Of a stretch of 64,000 nt of DNA, positions 11,411 through 21,600 are shown in pieces. The notes below the pieces were generated by a model. The model did not search any database. It worked only from the letters and a program-made list of their open reading frames with translations, and was not told where the DNA came from. Source of the DNA: Populus alba (taxonomy: Eukaryota > Streptophyta > Magnoliopsida > Malpighiales > Salicaceae); NCBI RefSeq assembly GCF_005239225.2, contig NC_133296.1, positions 7,998,001 to 8,062,000 on the forward strand, read 5' to 3'. Both the position numbers and the translations under genes were made by a program. Every line of letters begins with the position of its first letter. Position 1 is the stretch's first letter.

Positions 11411-11825
11411 GCCTAGAAGAGAAAACAGAACGGGGGGAATTAATTTCCCCCCCCCGTCCCCTGCATGCAGAACAATTCTGCATGCAGGAGACGAAACCTA
11501 CAGAAGAAGAGAAAAAAAAAATGCAGGGGAGAGAGCGTACCTGGCGCGGCGTAGGAGGCAGTGGTTTGCTGGCGGGGCTGCGGTGGCGTGGCTCGTGGAC
11601 GGCGACTCCGGGCGGCGTTGCTGCTGTTTCTAACAGTGGCGAAAAAATTCTTCCTCCTCCCCTTTCTCTTTTTTTTGTTCTCAGTGGCTTTCTCTGTCTC
11701 GGTTTGCTTTCGGTTTTTGGTTTTGGTTTCCTTCTTCTCGGTTTGTTTCTGTTCTTCTCTCTCTTTCGTGCCTTATTTCTCTTCTCCCTCTCTCTTCGGG
11801 TTCCCCTCTCTCTCCTTCGGTCTCT

Positions 11826-11834
11826 CTATTTATA
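11826..11834 (-). promoter_or_regulatory. TATA box of 3' LTR
   Basis: TATAAATAG on the minus strand in a CT-rich context. The same motif is at the equivalent place in the 5' LTR. Confidence 0.6.
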
Positions 11835-12746
11835 AGGGAAACCGGTGTGCCTTTTGCTAGTGCGCCTTCAATCATGCAACGGCTGGTCGCCTAGTGACCC
11901 GTTCGGTGGTCTTGTGGGGCTTTGGTGGGGGCGAGGAGAGAGAGTTGGGAAGGTTTTGAAAATTTTCGTCTTCTATTGCTGCTAAATCGGGGGGAAGGAG
12001 GAAGATGAACAGTGTCGTTCAAAACGACACCGTTCTGGTCTTCCTCTTTTTTTTCTTTTTTTTTTATATATATGAAACGGCGTCGTTTTGGATAAAACGC
12101 GCCGTTTCATTTAAATGGCCAAACTTCAAATCAGCCCTCCAAATTCGGTCCCCGCCCCTCTTGTTGGCCGTCTTTTTCACTTTGGTCCTTGGCCTCTGAT
12201 TTATGCAATTGAGCCCTCAATTGATTAATAAACTTTCAATTTCTTCAATTAGGCCCCTGAACCGAATAATTGCAGCCCCTCCATTTACGCGCCTCTTCCA
12301 ATTTGGTCCCTGGTTTCGGATTTTCTTATTTAAGTCCCTAATTGGCCATTAAACTTCAATATTTATGCAATTAAGCCCCTGATTTGACCCAATAAATTCC
12401 TAAAAAATATATTTTGGCCCCAGAACTTAAATTTCTTCTAATTAAAGCCCAAATTGACTAAAAAATTAATTTTTCTTGCGATCAAATACTCTATAAATTC
12501 AAATAAAAATCCAATTAAGTCCATAAACATCCAAATTTGGGCTTTTCTCCTCAAAATTCAAATTTTCCTTCTCAATAGGGCTTTCATCCTTCAAGAATAT
12601 ATTGTCAAAAATTCAATCCTTGTATTTTTAAATTCCTTGAACAATTTTCTGACTGTTTTCCGAGCGCTTCTGCCTCCTGTTATTTTTCTAACCTCTTTTG
12701 GCTATTTATTTTATTTTTCATGGGGACCCAAAAATGGGTTACAACA

Positions 12747-12761
12747 GATGCCCCCTCTTTA
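12747..12761 (-). other. Polypurine tract of the Tat/Ogre element
   Basis: Minus strand TAAAGAGGGGGCATC directly before the LTR start TGTTGTAACCC. Primes plus-strand DNA synthesis. Nearly the same tract (AAAGAGGGGGCATC) precedes the LTR of the plus-strand element at 32391. Confidence 0.8.
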
Positions 12762-13078
12762 TAATACTTACGGAGCATGAGTTTTACGCAGTAAGTGTTA
12801 TAAAGATAAACCCGAAACGGAACTCCCTGAAACTGATCTGGTCAAAGCTTGATTGATCTGAAACTTTGTCCTTTACAACAATCCTCCTTAGCCCAAAACT
12901 ATGATCAAAACTTAGTCATCTCGAGATCCTTATTCAGCGATCCTCTGAATTCTTACTTTAGTTTGATCAACATGGAAATCAATCCGAGATCCCATCTGGT
13001 GATTTCCTTTAACCTGGAATCCCATCTGGCGATTCCTTTACCCATAACCAATACAAAAAAAATGTGTGTGGTCTCATT

Positions 13079-13612
13079 ATGATGGGTGACCTGCCCGAGT
13101 GGAAAAGGGAAAGAGTGATCTCATTCTTTGGGTGACCTACCCAGGGGGAAGAATGGCCTCATTATTATGGGTGACCTACCCAGGTAAAAAAAATGGAGAA
13201 TGGTCTCATTCTTATGGGTGACCTACCCAGAAAAAATAATGGTCTCTTTGTGATGGGTGACCTACCCAAAGAAAAAGGAAGAGTGGTCTCATTCTTTGGG
13301 TGACCTACCCAGGGGAAGGAATGGCCTCATTCTTATGGGTGACCTACCTAGATAAAAAAAAATGGAGAATGGTCTCATTCTTATGGGTGACCTACCCAGA
13401 AAAATACGGTCTCATTGTGATGGGTGACCTACCCAAGGAAAAAAAGGAAGAGTGGTCTCATTCTTTGGGTGACCTACCCAGGGGAAGAAATGGCCTCATT
13501 CTTATGGGTGACCTACCCAGGTAAAAAAAAATGGAGAATGGTCTCATTCTTATGGGTGACCTACCCAGAAAAAAATATGGTCTCATTGTGATGGGTGACC
13601 TACCCAAGGAAA
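13079..13612 (-). repeat. Tandem array with four-unit higher-order structure
   Basis: Thirteen copies of a roughly 42 bp unit built around GGGTGACCTACCCA (plus strand). Four unit variants follow one another in fixed order (GATGGG.., TTTGGG..GGGG, TTATGGG..GGTAAA, TTATGGG..AGAAAA). The GATGGG variant recurs at 13081, 13252, 13419 and 13590, spacing 171, 167 and 171. It lies between the integrase stop and the polypurine tract, i.e. in the 3' untranslated region. Confidence 0.9.
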
Positions 13613-13618
13613 ATGTTG

Positions 13619-13740
13619 GTGAGGGCTCAAAGGCGCACTCGAAATGAGGTAGGGTTTAGAAAACGCACTACCCGAGAAGTGAGGGCTCAAACGGCGCACT
13701 CGAAAAGAAGTAGGGTTAGAAAACGCATTACCCAAGAAAT
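13619..13740 (-). repeat. Two-copy 60 bp tandem repeat
   Basis: GTGAGGGCTCAAA starts at 13619 (within GGTGAGGG) and again at 13679. Each unit continues with GGCGCACTCGAAA and ends in a TAGAAAACGCA..TACCC stretch. It adjoins the 42 bp array but has a different unit. Confidence 0.8.
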
Positions 13741-14342
13741 GGTGATGAAACCCCGATCTGACAAATGTTGAAAGCAATGTATTATATTTAATATGCATGT
13801 ATGTTTTTGTTACCTATCTTGGAAACATAGGTCCCCCTTTCGTCGTAAACCTCTTCGCTCTTGTTTCAAGCTTTTCTCATGAACCGAAATATCCTTCATA
13901 TCCTTTTAGTGAAGAGATCTCGGGTTCCTTATGGGGCCCTTTCTTGCTTTATTGAGCTTTGTGTCAAAGGAAAAAAAATTGGTTTTTTGTTCATGAAAAC
14001 TGAAACTTTTAATGCAATTAGCAATCTTATAAAAGATGCTTTTTTAGAAGTTTTTATTATGATACCCCTTTTTGGCTTGGGTTTACTATGGACCCTTATA
14101 TGCACTTCGTGCACCTTTTGCCCCCTAGTGTGATGTGCAACTATATGTCAAGCAGATTTGATTTGGTTCTCCAATTGATGGAGTCATTTTCCTTAGTCAT
14201 GCCATAAAAAAGTTCTTTTAAGCAAAAAAATTCAAATGCTATGAGATCATATGTTATATATATATATATATATAAAAGGACTCTTTACAAAGAGAATTCA
14301 TGGCCGAAATTTATTTTATTGACTGGGAAATTACGAAATACA
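13741..14342. other. 3' untranslated region of the Tat/Ogre element
   Basis: Between the pol stop and the repeat arrays. No gene; short frames on either strand have no domain. Contains a (TA)n run at 14253-14274. Confidence 0.5.
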
Positions 14343-17300
14343 TCAAGCGTAGTATTTTTTTATAGAGTCGGAATTCACAGGCCTAACTAGATCTTCTCCA
14401 TCCATTCTAGATAGTAACAAAGCTCCTCCTGAGAATGCTTTCCTCACCACGTAAGGCCCCTCGTAGTTAGGTGCCCATTTACTCTGATCTTCTCCAGGTA
14501 AAGGTAATATTTTCTTTAGTACAAGATCTCCTTCATGGAATCCTCGAGATCGAACCTTCTTGTCATATGATTTAGCCATCCTTCTTTGGTAGAGTTGATG
14601 ATGACAGATCGCAGCTATCCTCTTTTCACTGATCAGATTCAACTGTTCATATCTAACCTTTGCCCATTCTAACTCTTCCAGCCCAGAGTCTAACAACACT
14701 CTCAATGATGGGATTTCCACTTCTAAAGGCATCACCGCCTCCATTCCATATACCAACATGTACGGGGTGGCTCCTGTTGAGGTTCGAACTGTGGTGCGAT
14801 ATGCATGAAGGGCAAATGACAACATCTCATGCCAATCCCTATAGGTGACTACCATCTTCGGAATAATCTTTTTGACATTCTTGTTAGCAGCTTCTACCGC
14901 ACCATTCATCTTTGGTCTATATGGCAAAGAATTGGAATGCTTGATTTTCCATTTAGTGCAGAGCTCTATTATCATCTTGCCGTTGAAATTCTTGGCGTTA
15001 TCAGTTATAATCTTTTCTGGTGGACCATACCGACATATCAAATCTCTCTCAATAAACTTCTTCACCACTTTTTGCGTCACATGAGCAAATGACCCAGCTT
15101 CTACCCATTTTGTGAAGTAGTCGATAGCCACTAGAATAAACCTATGACCATTGCTGGCTTTTGGGTTTATCGGTCCGATCACATCAATTCCCCACATCGC
15201 GAAGGGCCATGGAGATGTTAAATTAAACAGAGGAGCTGGAGGAGCATTGATTTTGTCACTGTATACTTGGTACTTATGACATTTCCGGACATAATCGATA
15301 CAATCCTTCTCTAATGTCATCCAGAAGTACCCGGCTCTTTGTATCTTCCTGGCCATCACATGTCCACTAGCATGAGTTGAGCAAATCCCTTCATGGATTT
15401 CCCGTACCGTACTTTTTGCCTCAAATTCATCCAAACATCTCAACAAAGTCCCGTCAGATGATTTCTTATACAAAATCTCCCCATCAAGATAAAAATACAT
15501 TGCCAACCTTCTCAAGGTCTTCTTGTCGATTTTGGATGCCCCCATGGGATATGCCTGGTTTTGGATGAAATTCTTGATATCATAGTACCACGGGTTTCCA
15601 TCCACTTCTCTTTTGATTGAGCAGCAATGAGCGGGGTTATTTCTGATATTGATGTGTACTGGTTGTACCTTGTGCCCAAAGTCTATCTTGGCCATAGATG
15701 CTAGTGTGGCCAAAGCATCTGCAAACTGGTTCCCTTCCCTTCCCAGATGGGTGAACTCTATTTCCTCAAATTCTTTAGCTAGCTGAGACAGGTATTCTTG
15801 GTAAGGCCTTAACTTCTCTTCTTTGGTTTGCCATTCTCCTTTTACTTGGCAAATGATCAGCATTGAATCTCCATACACATCTATCTTTCTTATGTTCATC
15901 TCTAATGCAACCTCTAAACCAAGAATGCAAGCTTCATACTCAGCCGTGTTGTTGGTGCACCCGAACTGCAGCTTAACTGAAACCGGATACTGCTTCTTAT
16001 CAGGAGAGATTATCACTGCCCCCGCTCCGTTACCACATACATTTACAGCACCATCAAAGTACATAACCCACCAATCTGATTTCTCTTCCTCGATTGCAAA
16101 CACATCTTCATCGGGAAAGTCAAAGTTTAACGGCTCATAATCTTCCATAGCATGGTCAGCCAGGTGATCGGCAATAACACTCCCTTTCACGGCTTTCCTT
16201 GTCATATATACTATGTCATACTCAGCCAAAAGAACTTGCCATCTTGCAATTCGGCTCGATAGATAAGGCTTTTCACAAATGTACCTTAATGGGTCTAACT
16301 TGGAAATTAACCATGTAGTGTGATACAGCATATACTGACGTAATCTCTTTGTAGCCCATGCTAGTGCGCAACACAGCTTCTCAATCACAGTATACCTAGA
16401 CTCATATTCCGTGAACTTCTTGCTTAGGTAATAAATGGCCCTTTCCTTCCTTCCGGTTTCATCATGTTGCCCAAGCACACATCCCATTGCCGTTTCGGTT
16501 ACTGTTAGGTATAAAATCAATGGCCTTTCTGGGACAGGAGGAACAAGCAGAGGTGGATTTAGCAAGTATTGCTTGATTTTATCAAAAGCTTTATCACACT
16601 CTTCATTCCATATTCCAGGGTTCTTCTTCCTCAACAAACGAAAGATCGGGTCACAAGTCGCGGTTAAATGGGATATAAACCGAGCGATGTAATTCAACCT
16701 TCCTAAGAAACCTCTCACCTCCTTCTCAGTCTTGGGGGGTGGCATAGATTGAATAGCTTTTACTTTTTCAGGATCCACTTCTATCCCTTTGTCACTCACC
16801 ACAAACCCCAACAGCTTACCGGATTTCACCCCGAATGAACACTTTGCTGGGTTAAGCCTCAACTTATATTTCCTTAATCTTTCAAATAATTTCTTCAATA
16901 TTTGGACATGATTCTCTCCCTCTTTAGATTTAGCAACCATGTCATCCACGTATACTTCAATCTCTTTGTGCATCATGTCGTGAAACAAAGTCACCATAGC
17001 CCTTTGGTAAGTGGCCCCAGCATTCTTTAAACCAAATGGCATGACTTTGTAGCAAAAGGTTCCCCATGGTGTTACAAAGGTTGTCTTCTCCCTATCCTCT
17101 GGCGCCATTCTTATCTGATTGTAGCCTGAAAACCCATCCATGAAGGAATATGTGGAGCTGCGTGCTGCATTATCAACTAACATATCTATGTGTGGTAAAG
17201 GGAAATTATCTTTAGGGCTAGCCCGGTTTAAATCCCTAAAGTCCACGCAAACCCTGATTTTACCTTCCTTTTTGGGTACCACCACTATGTTTGACACCCA

Positions 17301-17867
17301 TTGCGGATACTTCACTACTTCCAAAAAACCAGCGTCCCATTGTTTTTCAATTTCCGCCTTTACCTTGATTAAGACCTCCGGATGAGTTCTCCTTAATTTC
17401 TGCTTAATCGGCTTGCATCCTTCCATCAGTGGTATTCTATGTACTACAATGTCCGTATCCAAACCAGGCATATCCTCGTAGGACCAGGCAAAGACATCCA
17501 CATAATCTTTGAGCAGTGCAATCAACTCTTCCTTTGCTTCAGGGGTGATCAAAGTCCCTATCTTCAGCTCTCGCTTGATTTCTTCATTGCCTACATTTAT
17601 GGTTTCAAGTTCCTCTTTAGCGGGCCTCCAAGCCTGTTCGTGTTGTTCTATTAATTTTTTGAATTCCCATATGTTTTCCTCCTCCCATTCCTCATCTTCT
17701 ACAGCCACTATGTATTCTTTAAATTTTGGCCATTCATTCTCAATGTAAAGTGCAGGTGTTGTTGTGGAGGATCCACTTTCAGGGTTCCTGAAAGCGGAAA
17801 GTGATGTGTAAATGCATAGTAAGACATCAAGATGAATTTTGAAAATGCATGATCTCATTAAAAACAA
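14343..17867 (-). CDS. Tat/Ogre pol: reverse transcriptase, RNase H, second RNase H, integrase
   Basis: Open for 1174 codons. RT about residues 160-350: PKKEGKIRVCVDFRDLNRA, SFMDGFSGYNQI, YVDD at 306-309. The first (gypsy) RNase H at about 445-570 reads YLTVTETAMG where active copies carry an Asp, so its active site looks lost. A second, archaeal-type RNase H at about 598-730 (MYFDGAVNVCGNGAGAVI, NNTAEYEA, GREGNQFADALA) keeps the acidic residues. Integrase: HHCC finger with HASGHVMARK but CHKY instead of CHKC, then the DDE core WGIDVIG, IITDNAKNFN and MNGAVEAANKN. C-terminal GPYVVRKAF. The first ~27 codons are probably intron; the coding segment likely begins at 17787 after TTTCAG. The HHCC defect makes this copy's integrase doubtful despite the intact frame. 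Confidence 0.93.
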   Translation of the reverse strand: MFLMRSCIFKIHLDVLLCIYTSLSAFRNPESGSSTTTPALYIENEWPKFKEYIVAVEDEEWEEENIWEFKKLIEQHEQAWRPAKEELETINVGNEEIKRELKIGTLITPEAKEELIALLKDYVDVFAWSYEDMPGLDTDIVVHRIPLMEGCKPIKQKLRRTHPEVLIKVKAEIEKQWDAGFLEVVKYPQWVSNIVVVPKKEGKIRVCVDFRDLNRASPKDNFPLPHIDMLVDNAARSSTYSFMDGFSGYNQIRMAPEDREKTTFVTPWGTFCYKVMPFGLKNAGATYQRAMVTLFHDMMHKEIEVYVDDMVAKSKEGENHVQILKKLFERLRKYKLRLNPAKCSFGVKSGKLLGFVVSDKGIEVDPEKVKAIQSMPPPKTEKEVRGFLGRLNYIARFISHLTATCDPIFRLLRKKNPGIWNEECDKAFDKIKQYLLNPPLLVPPVPERPLILYLTVTETAMGCVLGQHDETGRKERAIYYLSKKFTEYESRYTVIEKLCCALAWATKRLRQYMLYHTTWLISKLDPLRYICEKPYLSSRIARWQVLLAEYDIVYMTRKAVKGSVIADHLADHAMEDYEPLNFDFPDEDVFAIEEEKSDWWVMYFDGAVNVCGNGAGAVIISPDKKQYPVSVKLQFGCTNNTAEYEACILGLEVALEMNIRKIDVYGDSMLIICQVKGEWQTKEEKLRPYQEYLSQLAKEFEEIEFTHLGREGNQFADALATLASMAKIDFGHKVQPVHINIRNNPAHCCSIKREVDGNPWYYDIKNFIQNQAYPMGASKIDKKTLRRLAMYFYLDGEILYKKSSDGTLLRCLDEFEAKSTVREIHEGICSTHASGHVMARKIQRAGYFWMTLEKDCIDYVRKCHKYQVYSDKINAPPAPLFNLTSPWPFAMWGIDVIGPINPKASNGHRFILVAIDYFTKWVEAGSFAHVTQKVVKKFIERDLICRYGPPEKIITDNAKNFNGKMIIELCTKWKIKHSNSLPYRPKMNGAVEAANKNVKKIIPKMVVTYRDWHEMLSFALHAYRTTVRTSTGATPYMLVYGMEAVMPLEVEIPSLRVLLDSGLEELEWAKVRYEQLNLISEKRIAAICHHQLYQRRMAKSYDKKVRSRGFHEGDLVLKKILPLPGEDQSKWAPNYEGPYVVRKAFSGGALLLSRMDGEDLVRPVNSDSIKKYYA

Positions 17868-17956
17868 AAGATTAGCTCACAACAAAATAAAATCCAATTG
17901 ACATCTTGAGCCTCGATTGTCAATGAAAAAAGGCAAACAACATAAAATAAAAATAT
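17788..17956 (-). other. Putative intron between protease and RT
   Basis: The minus strand shows a pyrimidine-rich acceptor CACTTTCCGCTTTCAG at 17788, followed by the conserved coding start NPESGSSTTTP. The plus-strand relative has the same acceptor (CACTTTTCGCTTTTAG) before FPESGSSTTT. Upstream coding (GEKFQNWETQEAPLVFK frame) stops right after a GTAATC at about 17956 in both copies. Ogre elements are known for a spliced intron at this place. The exact donor is inferred. Confidence 0.45.
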
Positions 17957-18090
17957 AATCCAACAATCATTGTTGATTACATTTTAAAAACCAATGGAGC
18001 TTCTTGGGTCTCCCAATTCTGGAACTTCTCCCCTTCGGCTAGCTTTCCGAACAAAAGTCTTGACGGTGACTTCTTCCAAAGTGTGGATGG

Positions 18091-19162
18091 TTAATTGTGG
18101 CAGCTCTTCAATCCTCCTTTCAGATTCAAATTTCTCAGCAATGTCTTTGACTTGATTTTCCTCCAGGTGTTTATGTTCATTGAAGAAAACTTCTGAAAGA
18201 GGTCTTCATGTCCCCCAGCAGGTTGTATCACATAGGCGGCCTTTGGAAATGAAATCCTGATTGGAGGGATGGCTAAGTTTTCTTCTTCAGGCTTCCTTCC
18301 TTCAATCCTAGCCATTCTCTTTCTCCCTTCTTGCACCAGCAGCTCGTTTGTAATCCTTCTTTCTTGGGCTTATATCCAAGCCCAAACCTCTGTTCTGCAG
18401 CTTTCAATTTGATTATACCCATCCATTCAGGCCTTCCTTGCTCCATATCGTATGGGAAAGGAATCTTGTTTTTCAAAAAGCTTTTAGCGGCCATTTTAGT
18501 GGCTTCCGAGATTTCTGGCTTTCTCACACAGTGTTCTCGGGCACCCACTCGGTATTCACAACCTTAAATGCATGAAGGTTTCCGTCCGTTACAATCTTCT
18601 GCTTCAATGAATGGAACCGCCACATTTCTTACCATCGATATAGTCTCCTCAGCCTTAACAGTAACCAGGACACCCGTTGGCAATGTACTTTAAACATTGA
18701 TGTAGCGAAGAGGTGACAGCTCCCGCAGAATGTATCCATGGCCTTCCTAACAGCATGCTATAGGAAGGGTGGATATCCATCACTTGAAGGGTTACTAGAA
18801 AGACTTGTGGACCCACAGCTAGTTCGACCTCAATTGACCCTACAACGGCCTTGATGAGCCATCATACGCTCTCGCCGTTATCACACTGGGTTGCATATGT
18901 GAGGGATCTATCGGCATTTCATCCAGCATATGCCTTGGTAACACATTCAGGGCCGAGCCGTTATCAATGAGAACCTTGCCGACGAGACAATCTTTGCATC
19001 GGACCGTGACATACAAGGGTTTGTTATGTCCAGTTCCTTCAGCGTCAAGTTCATCTTCCGTGAAATACAAGTAATTGGCAGCATGAATCCTCCTACTAGA
19101 TGTTCCATAGTCTTTTGCTCAATATCTTGGGGCACATAGGCCTCATTCAATACTTTTTGCAA
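18091..19162 (-). pseudogene. Protease and linker region of Tat/Ogre pol, frameshifted
   Basis: Shows an aspartic protease motif VLIDNGSALNVLPRHMLDEM (the Asn variant typical of this clade) near 18970, followed by VELAVGPQ and MLLGRPWIHSAGAV in other frames. The reading frame must shift at least at about 19160, 19085 and 18840, and again near 18660-18580. Losses are single bases, such as in AAGGCC at about 18841. Downstream, RKPEISEATKMAAKSF and LTIHTLEEVTVK belong to the same linker. A working Gag-Pol polyprotein cannot be read through this stretch as given. Confidence 0.75.
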
Positions 19163-21243
19163 AGCATTCGATGTGGCTCGGAGCTGAGTATTAATGACAT
19201 GATGGAGATCTTAGCAGGGGTCTTCTTCAACTGGTCCACTATACTGTACTCACTATGCTTCATCAGTTTCAAGAACTCATTTGTTTCTTCCTCAGTCACA
19301 GGTTTATTCACCTCAAACTCTTTATCAAGGTCCAACACCTCCTTGCCTTTAACCTTTCTTTGTCTTTCTAGTTCTTCAGGTGTGAAACAACGACCACTCC
19401 GAGTTAGCCCACTTATCTCAGTTCGGAACAGCGGCAAAGGAGTTTCGATATTCGAAGTATAACCATAATCTTCAGGCATCACTCCATAGTTTACTTTGCT
19501 TGCATATGAGGGCCTAGTTAATACCAGTTTTGAGCGACCATTAGTTGTTGATTGAATTCTACATTTCTCTATCATCTCTACCTCTTCATTGTCACTTACA
19601 TCCTCAATCCTCAACTCTCCTAGAGTTAGCATTCTTGCAACTTTTTGATGAAATTCAATGCATTCATCAATGTGATGCCCTTCCTTTTTATGGAAAGGGC
19701 AAAAGTTACTTTCCCTTGTGCAGTACTCAGTCGTTTCTTCCAAATGTCCAGACTGCACCAACATCAAGTAAAGCTTGGCCATGGTCACTTTCAACACCCT
19801 CTTTTTGCTACCAATCTCCATGGTATTCACTCCTCCCCTACCGTCAACATGTTTAGGTAAAGGGTTTGAATTCTGATTAGGTGAATCCTCAAAAGTGACC
19901 CATCCCACTTTGATCAGTTGTAACACCTTTCTTTTAAAAGCAAAGCAAGCCTCAATGCTATGGCCCGCGTGACCAGCATGGTATTCACAAGTCACCTCAG
20001 GGTTGTACCAGGCAGGGAAAGGTGGTTGCATAGGTGGTATGGGTAGGGGAGCTATCTGCCCAATACTTAACAGCTTGGCATACAATTCTTTTAAGGTTAT
20101 TGGTAAAGGAGGTAGTTGTTCTTCTGATGGTTGCTTATCCTTTCTTTGATAATTGTTGTGGTTATTTGCTGGGAATTTCATTTGATTGGGCTGGTTTGGA
20201 GTGGGGGGTTTGGAAAAGTTAATATTAGTGACTCGGGGGGTAGGTATTTGATAGTTTTTGCTTCTCCTTTCTAGGTTGTTCACCTCAATTTCTTTCTTCT
20301 TTCCAATGAAACCTCTCTTCTCTAGAGGTTCTGCAATTCTCCCACTTCGGATCCCTTGTTCAATCCTCTCGGCGATCCGCACAACATCATAGAAATGTTG
20401 TGCTGAACTACCCATAAGGTGTTCATAGTATGGAGCCCTGAAAGTATTGGCAAACAAAGTCACCATTTCTGTCTCTATCAGCGGAGGTTGCACATTGATA
20501 GCTTGGTCACGCCACCTTTGAGCATAAGCCCTTACGGACTCTTGAGTTCCTTTCTCCATGCTAATCAGGCTAGTCCTATCAGGAGCAATCTCTAGATTAA
20601 ACTTGTATTGCTTTAAGAAAGCGTCTGCCAAGTCCGTCCACTTCCTGATCCTAATATTGTCTAACCTCATATACCAACTGAGGGCCGATCCGGTCAGGCT
20701 ATCCTGGAAGAAGTAAATTAACATTTTATCGTCGTGGATAACCTCTGCCATCTTGTTATAGTAGGAGCGGAGATGGGTCTTCGGGCATTCCATCCCAGTA
20801 TACTTAACAAACTCCGGCACTCTGAACTTCTTTGGAATGACAATATTAGGTACTAAACATACTTCAGCGGCCCTAATTGGGTCAAACAAATCATTTCCTT
20901 CAATTGCCCTTAGCCTCTCTTCTAGGGCAGTCCACTTATCATCTCCTTCATGATTAGAGAATTTAAAGTCATGTGGATCTTCGTTTGTTAAATCCAGTGT
21001 AATAGGGATTTGGATGGGCCGAGCAGGACTCTGCTTAGTTGGTGTATTTGCCCCTATGTTTATAGGTGCGACAGGAATTTGAGCTGCTGCTGGCGCTTCA
21101 TTAGGTTGAGTGGATGTTCCCTCTCCATCTCTGGCTCTTAATATTTGCTCTAACATACTGGTTAAGTGTGCCACATCATTCCGAACTCCTTCAAGTTCTC
21201 TTTGGTACTGAGCTTCTGGTTGTGCCCTTCCTTCGTTTTCCAT
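19147..21243 (-). CDS. Tat/Ogre gag
   Basis: Structural capsid-like protein of the retrotransposon. The open frame extends up to 21393 but that start is TTG; the first good ATG opens MENEGRAQPEAQ at 21243. Contains the retrotransposon gag core (about residues 140-310 of this start: FDPIRAAEVCLVPNIVIPKKF, TGSALSWYMRL, FLKQYKFNLEIAPDR, VRAYAQRWRDQA). Two zinc-finger-like segments follow: CEYHAGHAGHSIEAC and CPFHKKEGHHIDEC, each C-x2-H-x6/7-H-x4-C. The stop at 19147 comes early: the conserved SSEPHR phrase is followed by a lost base that puts protease in another frame. An acceptor-like CATCTGCAG lies upstream near 21300. Confidence 0.85.
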   Translation of the reverse strand: MENEGRAQPEAQYQRELEGVRNDVAHLTSMLEQILRARDGEGTSTQPNEAPAAAQIPVAPINIGANTPTKQSPARPIQIPITLDLTNEDPHDFKFSNHEGDDKWTALEERLRAIEGNDLFDPIRAAEVCLVPNIVIPKKFRVPEFVKYTGMECPKTHLRSYYNKMAEVIHDDKMLIYFFQDSLTGSALSWYMRLDNIRIRKWTDLADAFLKQYKFNLEIAPDRTSLISMEKGTQESVRAYAQRWRDQAINVQPPLIETEMVTLFANTFRAPYYEHLMGSSAQHFYDVVRIAERIEQGIRSGRIAEPLEKRGFIGKKKEIEVNNLERRSKNYQIPTPRVTNINFSKPPTPNQPNQMKFPANNHNNYQRKDKQPSEEQLPPLPITLKELYAKLLSIGQIAPLPIPPMQPPFPAWYNPEVTCEYHAGHAGHSIEACFAFKRKVLQLIKVGWVTFEDSPNQNSNPLPKHVDGRGGVNTMEIGSKKRVLKVTMAKLYLMLVQSGHLEETTEYCTRESNFCPFHKKEGHHIDECIEFHQKVARMLTLGELRIEDVSDNEEVEMIEKCRIQSTTNGRSKLVLTRPSYASKVNYGVMPEDYGYTSNIETPLPLFRTEISGLTRSGRCFTPEELERQRKVKGKEVLDLDKEFEVNKPVTEEETNEFLKLMKHSEYSIVDQLKKTPAKISIMSLILSSEPHRMLCKKY

Positions 21244-21600
21244 TCTTGCTCTTTGTCGAGTGTTGTGGATTCTAGGAGGGGGACCTATGTTTCTTAATCT
21301 GCAGATGCATGCATAGATGTATGAGAAAAATGTATGATTGTGATGGATGCATGATTGAAAAATGCATGTTTTATTGGGTATGGATGCAGCCAATAAAAAT
21401 GTATTTATTGTGAACGAATAACAGCCATCACATTATAAGCATTCTCTTGTCACATTGCTTTGATAGGAGTTCTGCCTTTCGAGTCGTTTGCTTGAATCAT
21501 GTTCACCAAGAGACAGATTTTTGCATAAGAAGATGGTTCAACGCCCTTTTCATTAACGCTTGGATAAAAATACATTTAGAAATAAAAGAAATACAACATG

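Larger units (their letters stand above)
10056..12746 (-). repeat. 3' LTR of the Tat/Ogre element
   Basis: Pairs with 24298-27200. TG...CA ends in minus orientation. A TATA box (TATAAATAG) is at 11834-11826 and the GC-rich TGGGCC block at 11216-11410 lies downstream of it. Length 2691 bp versus 2903 bp in the 5' copy, with many substitutions and indels. Confidence 0.9.

Noticed and set aside
11250..11835. Frames of 77-189 codons within the LTR
   Set aside because: GC-rich palindromes and low-complexity sequence; differ between the two LTRs; no domain.
13300..13524. 74-codon frame with repeated MGDLPR phrases
   Set aside because: Translation of the tandem array; a product of repeat periodicity.
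13079..13612. CRISPR-like look of regular repeats
   Set aside because: Spacers are themselves repeated and lie in a retrotransposon of a eukaryote; no cas genes.
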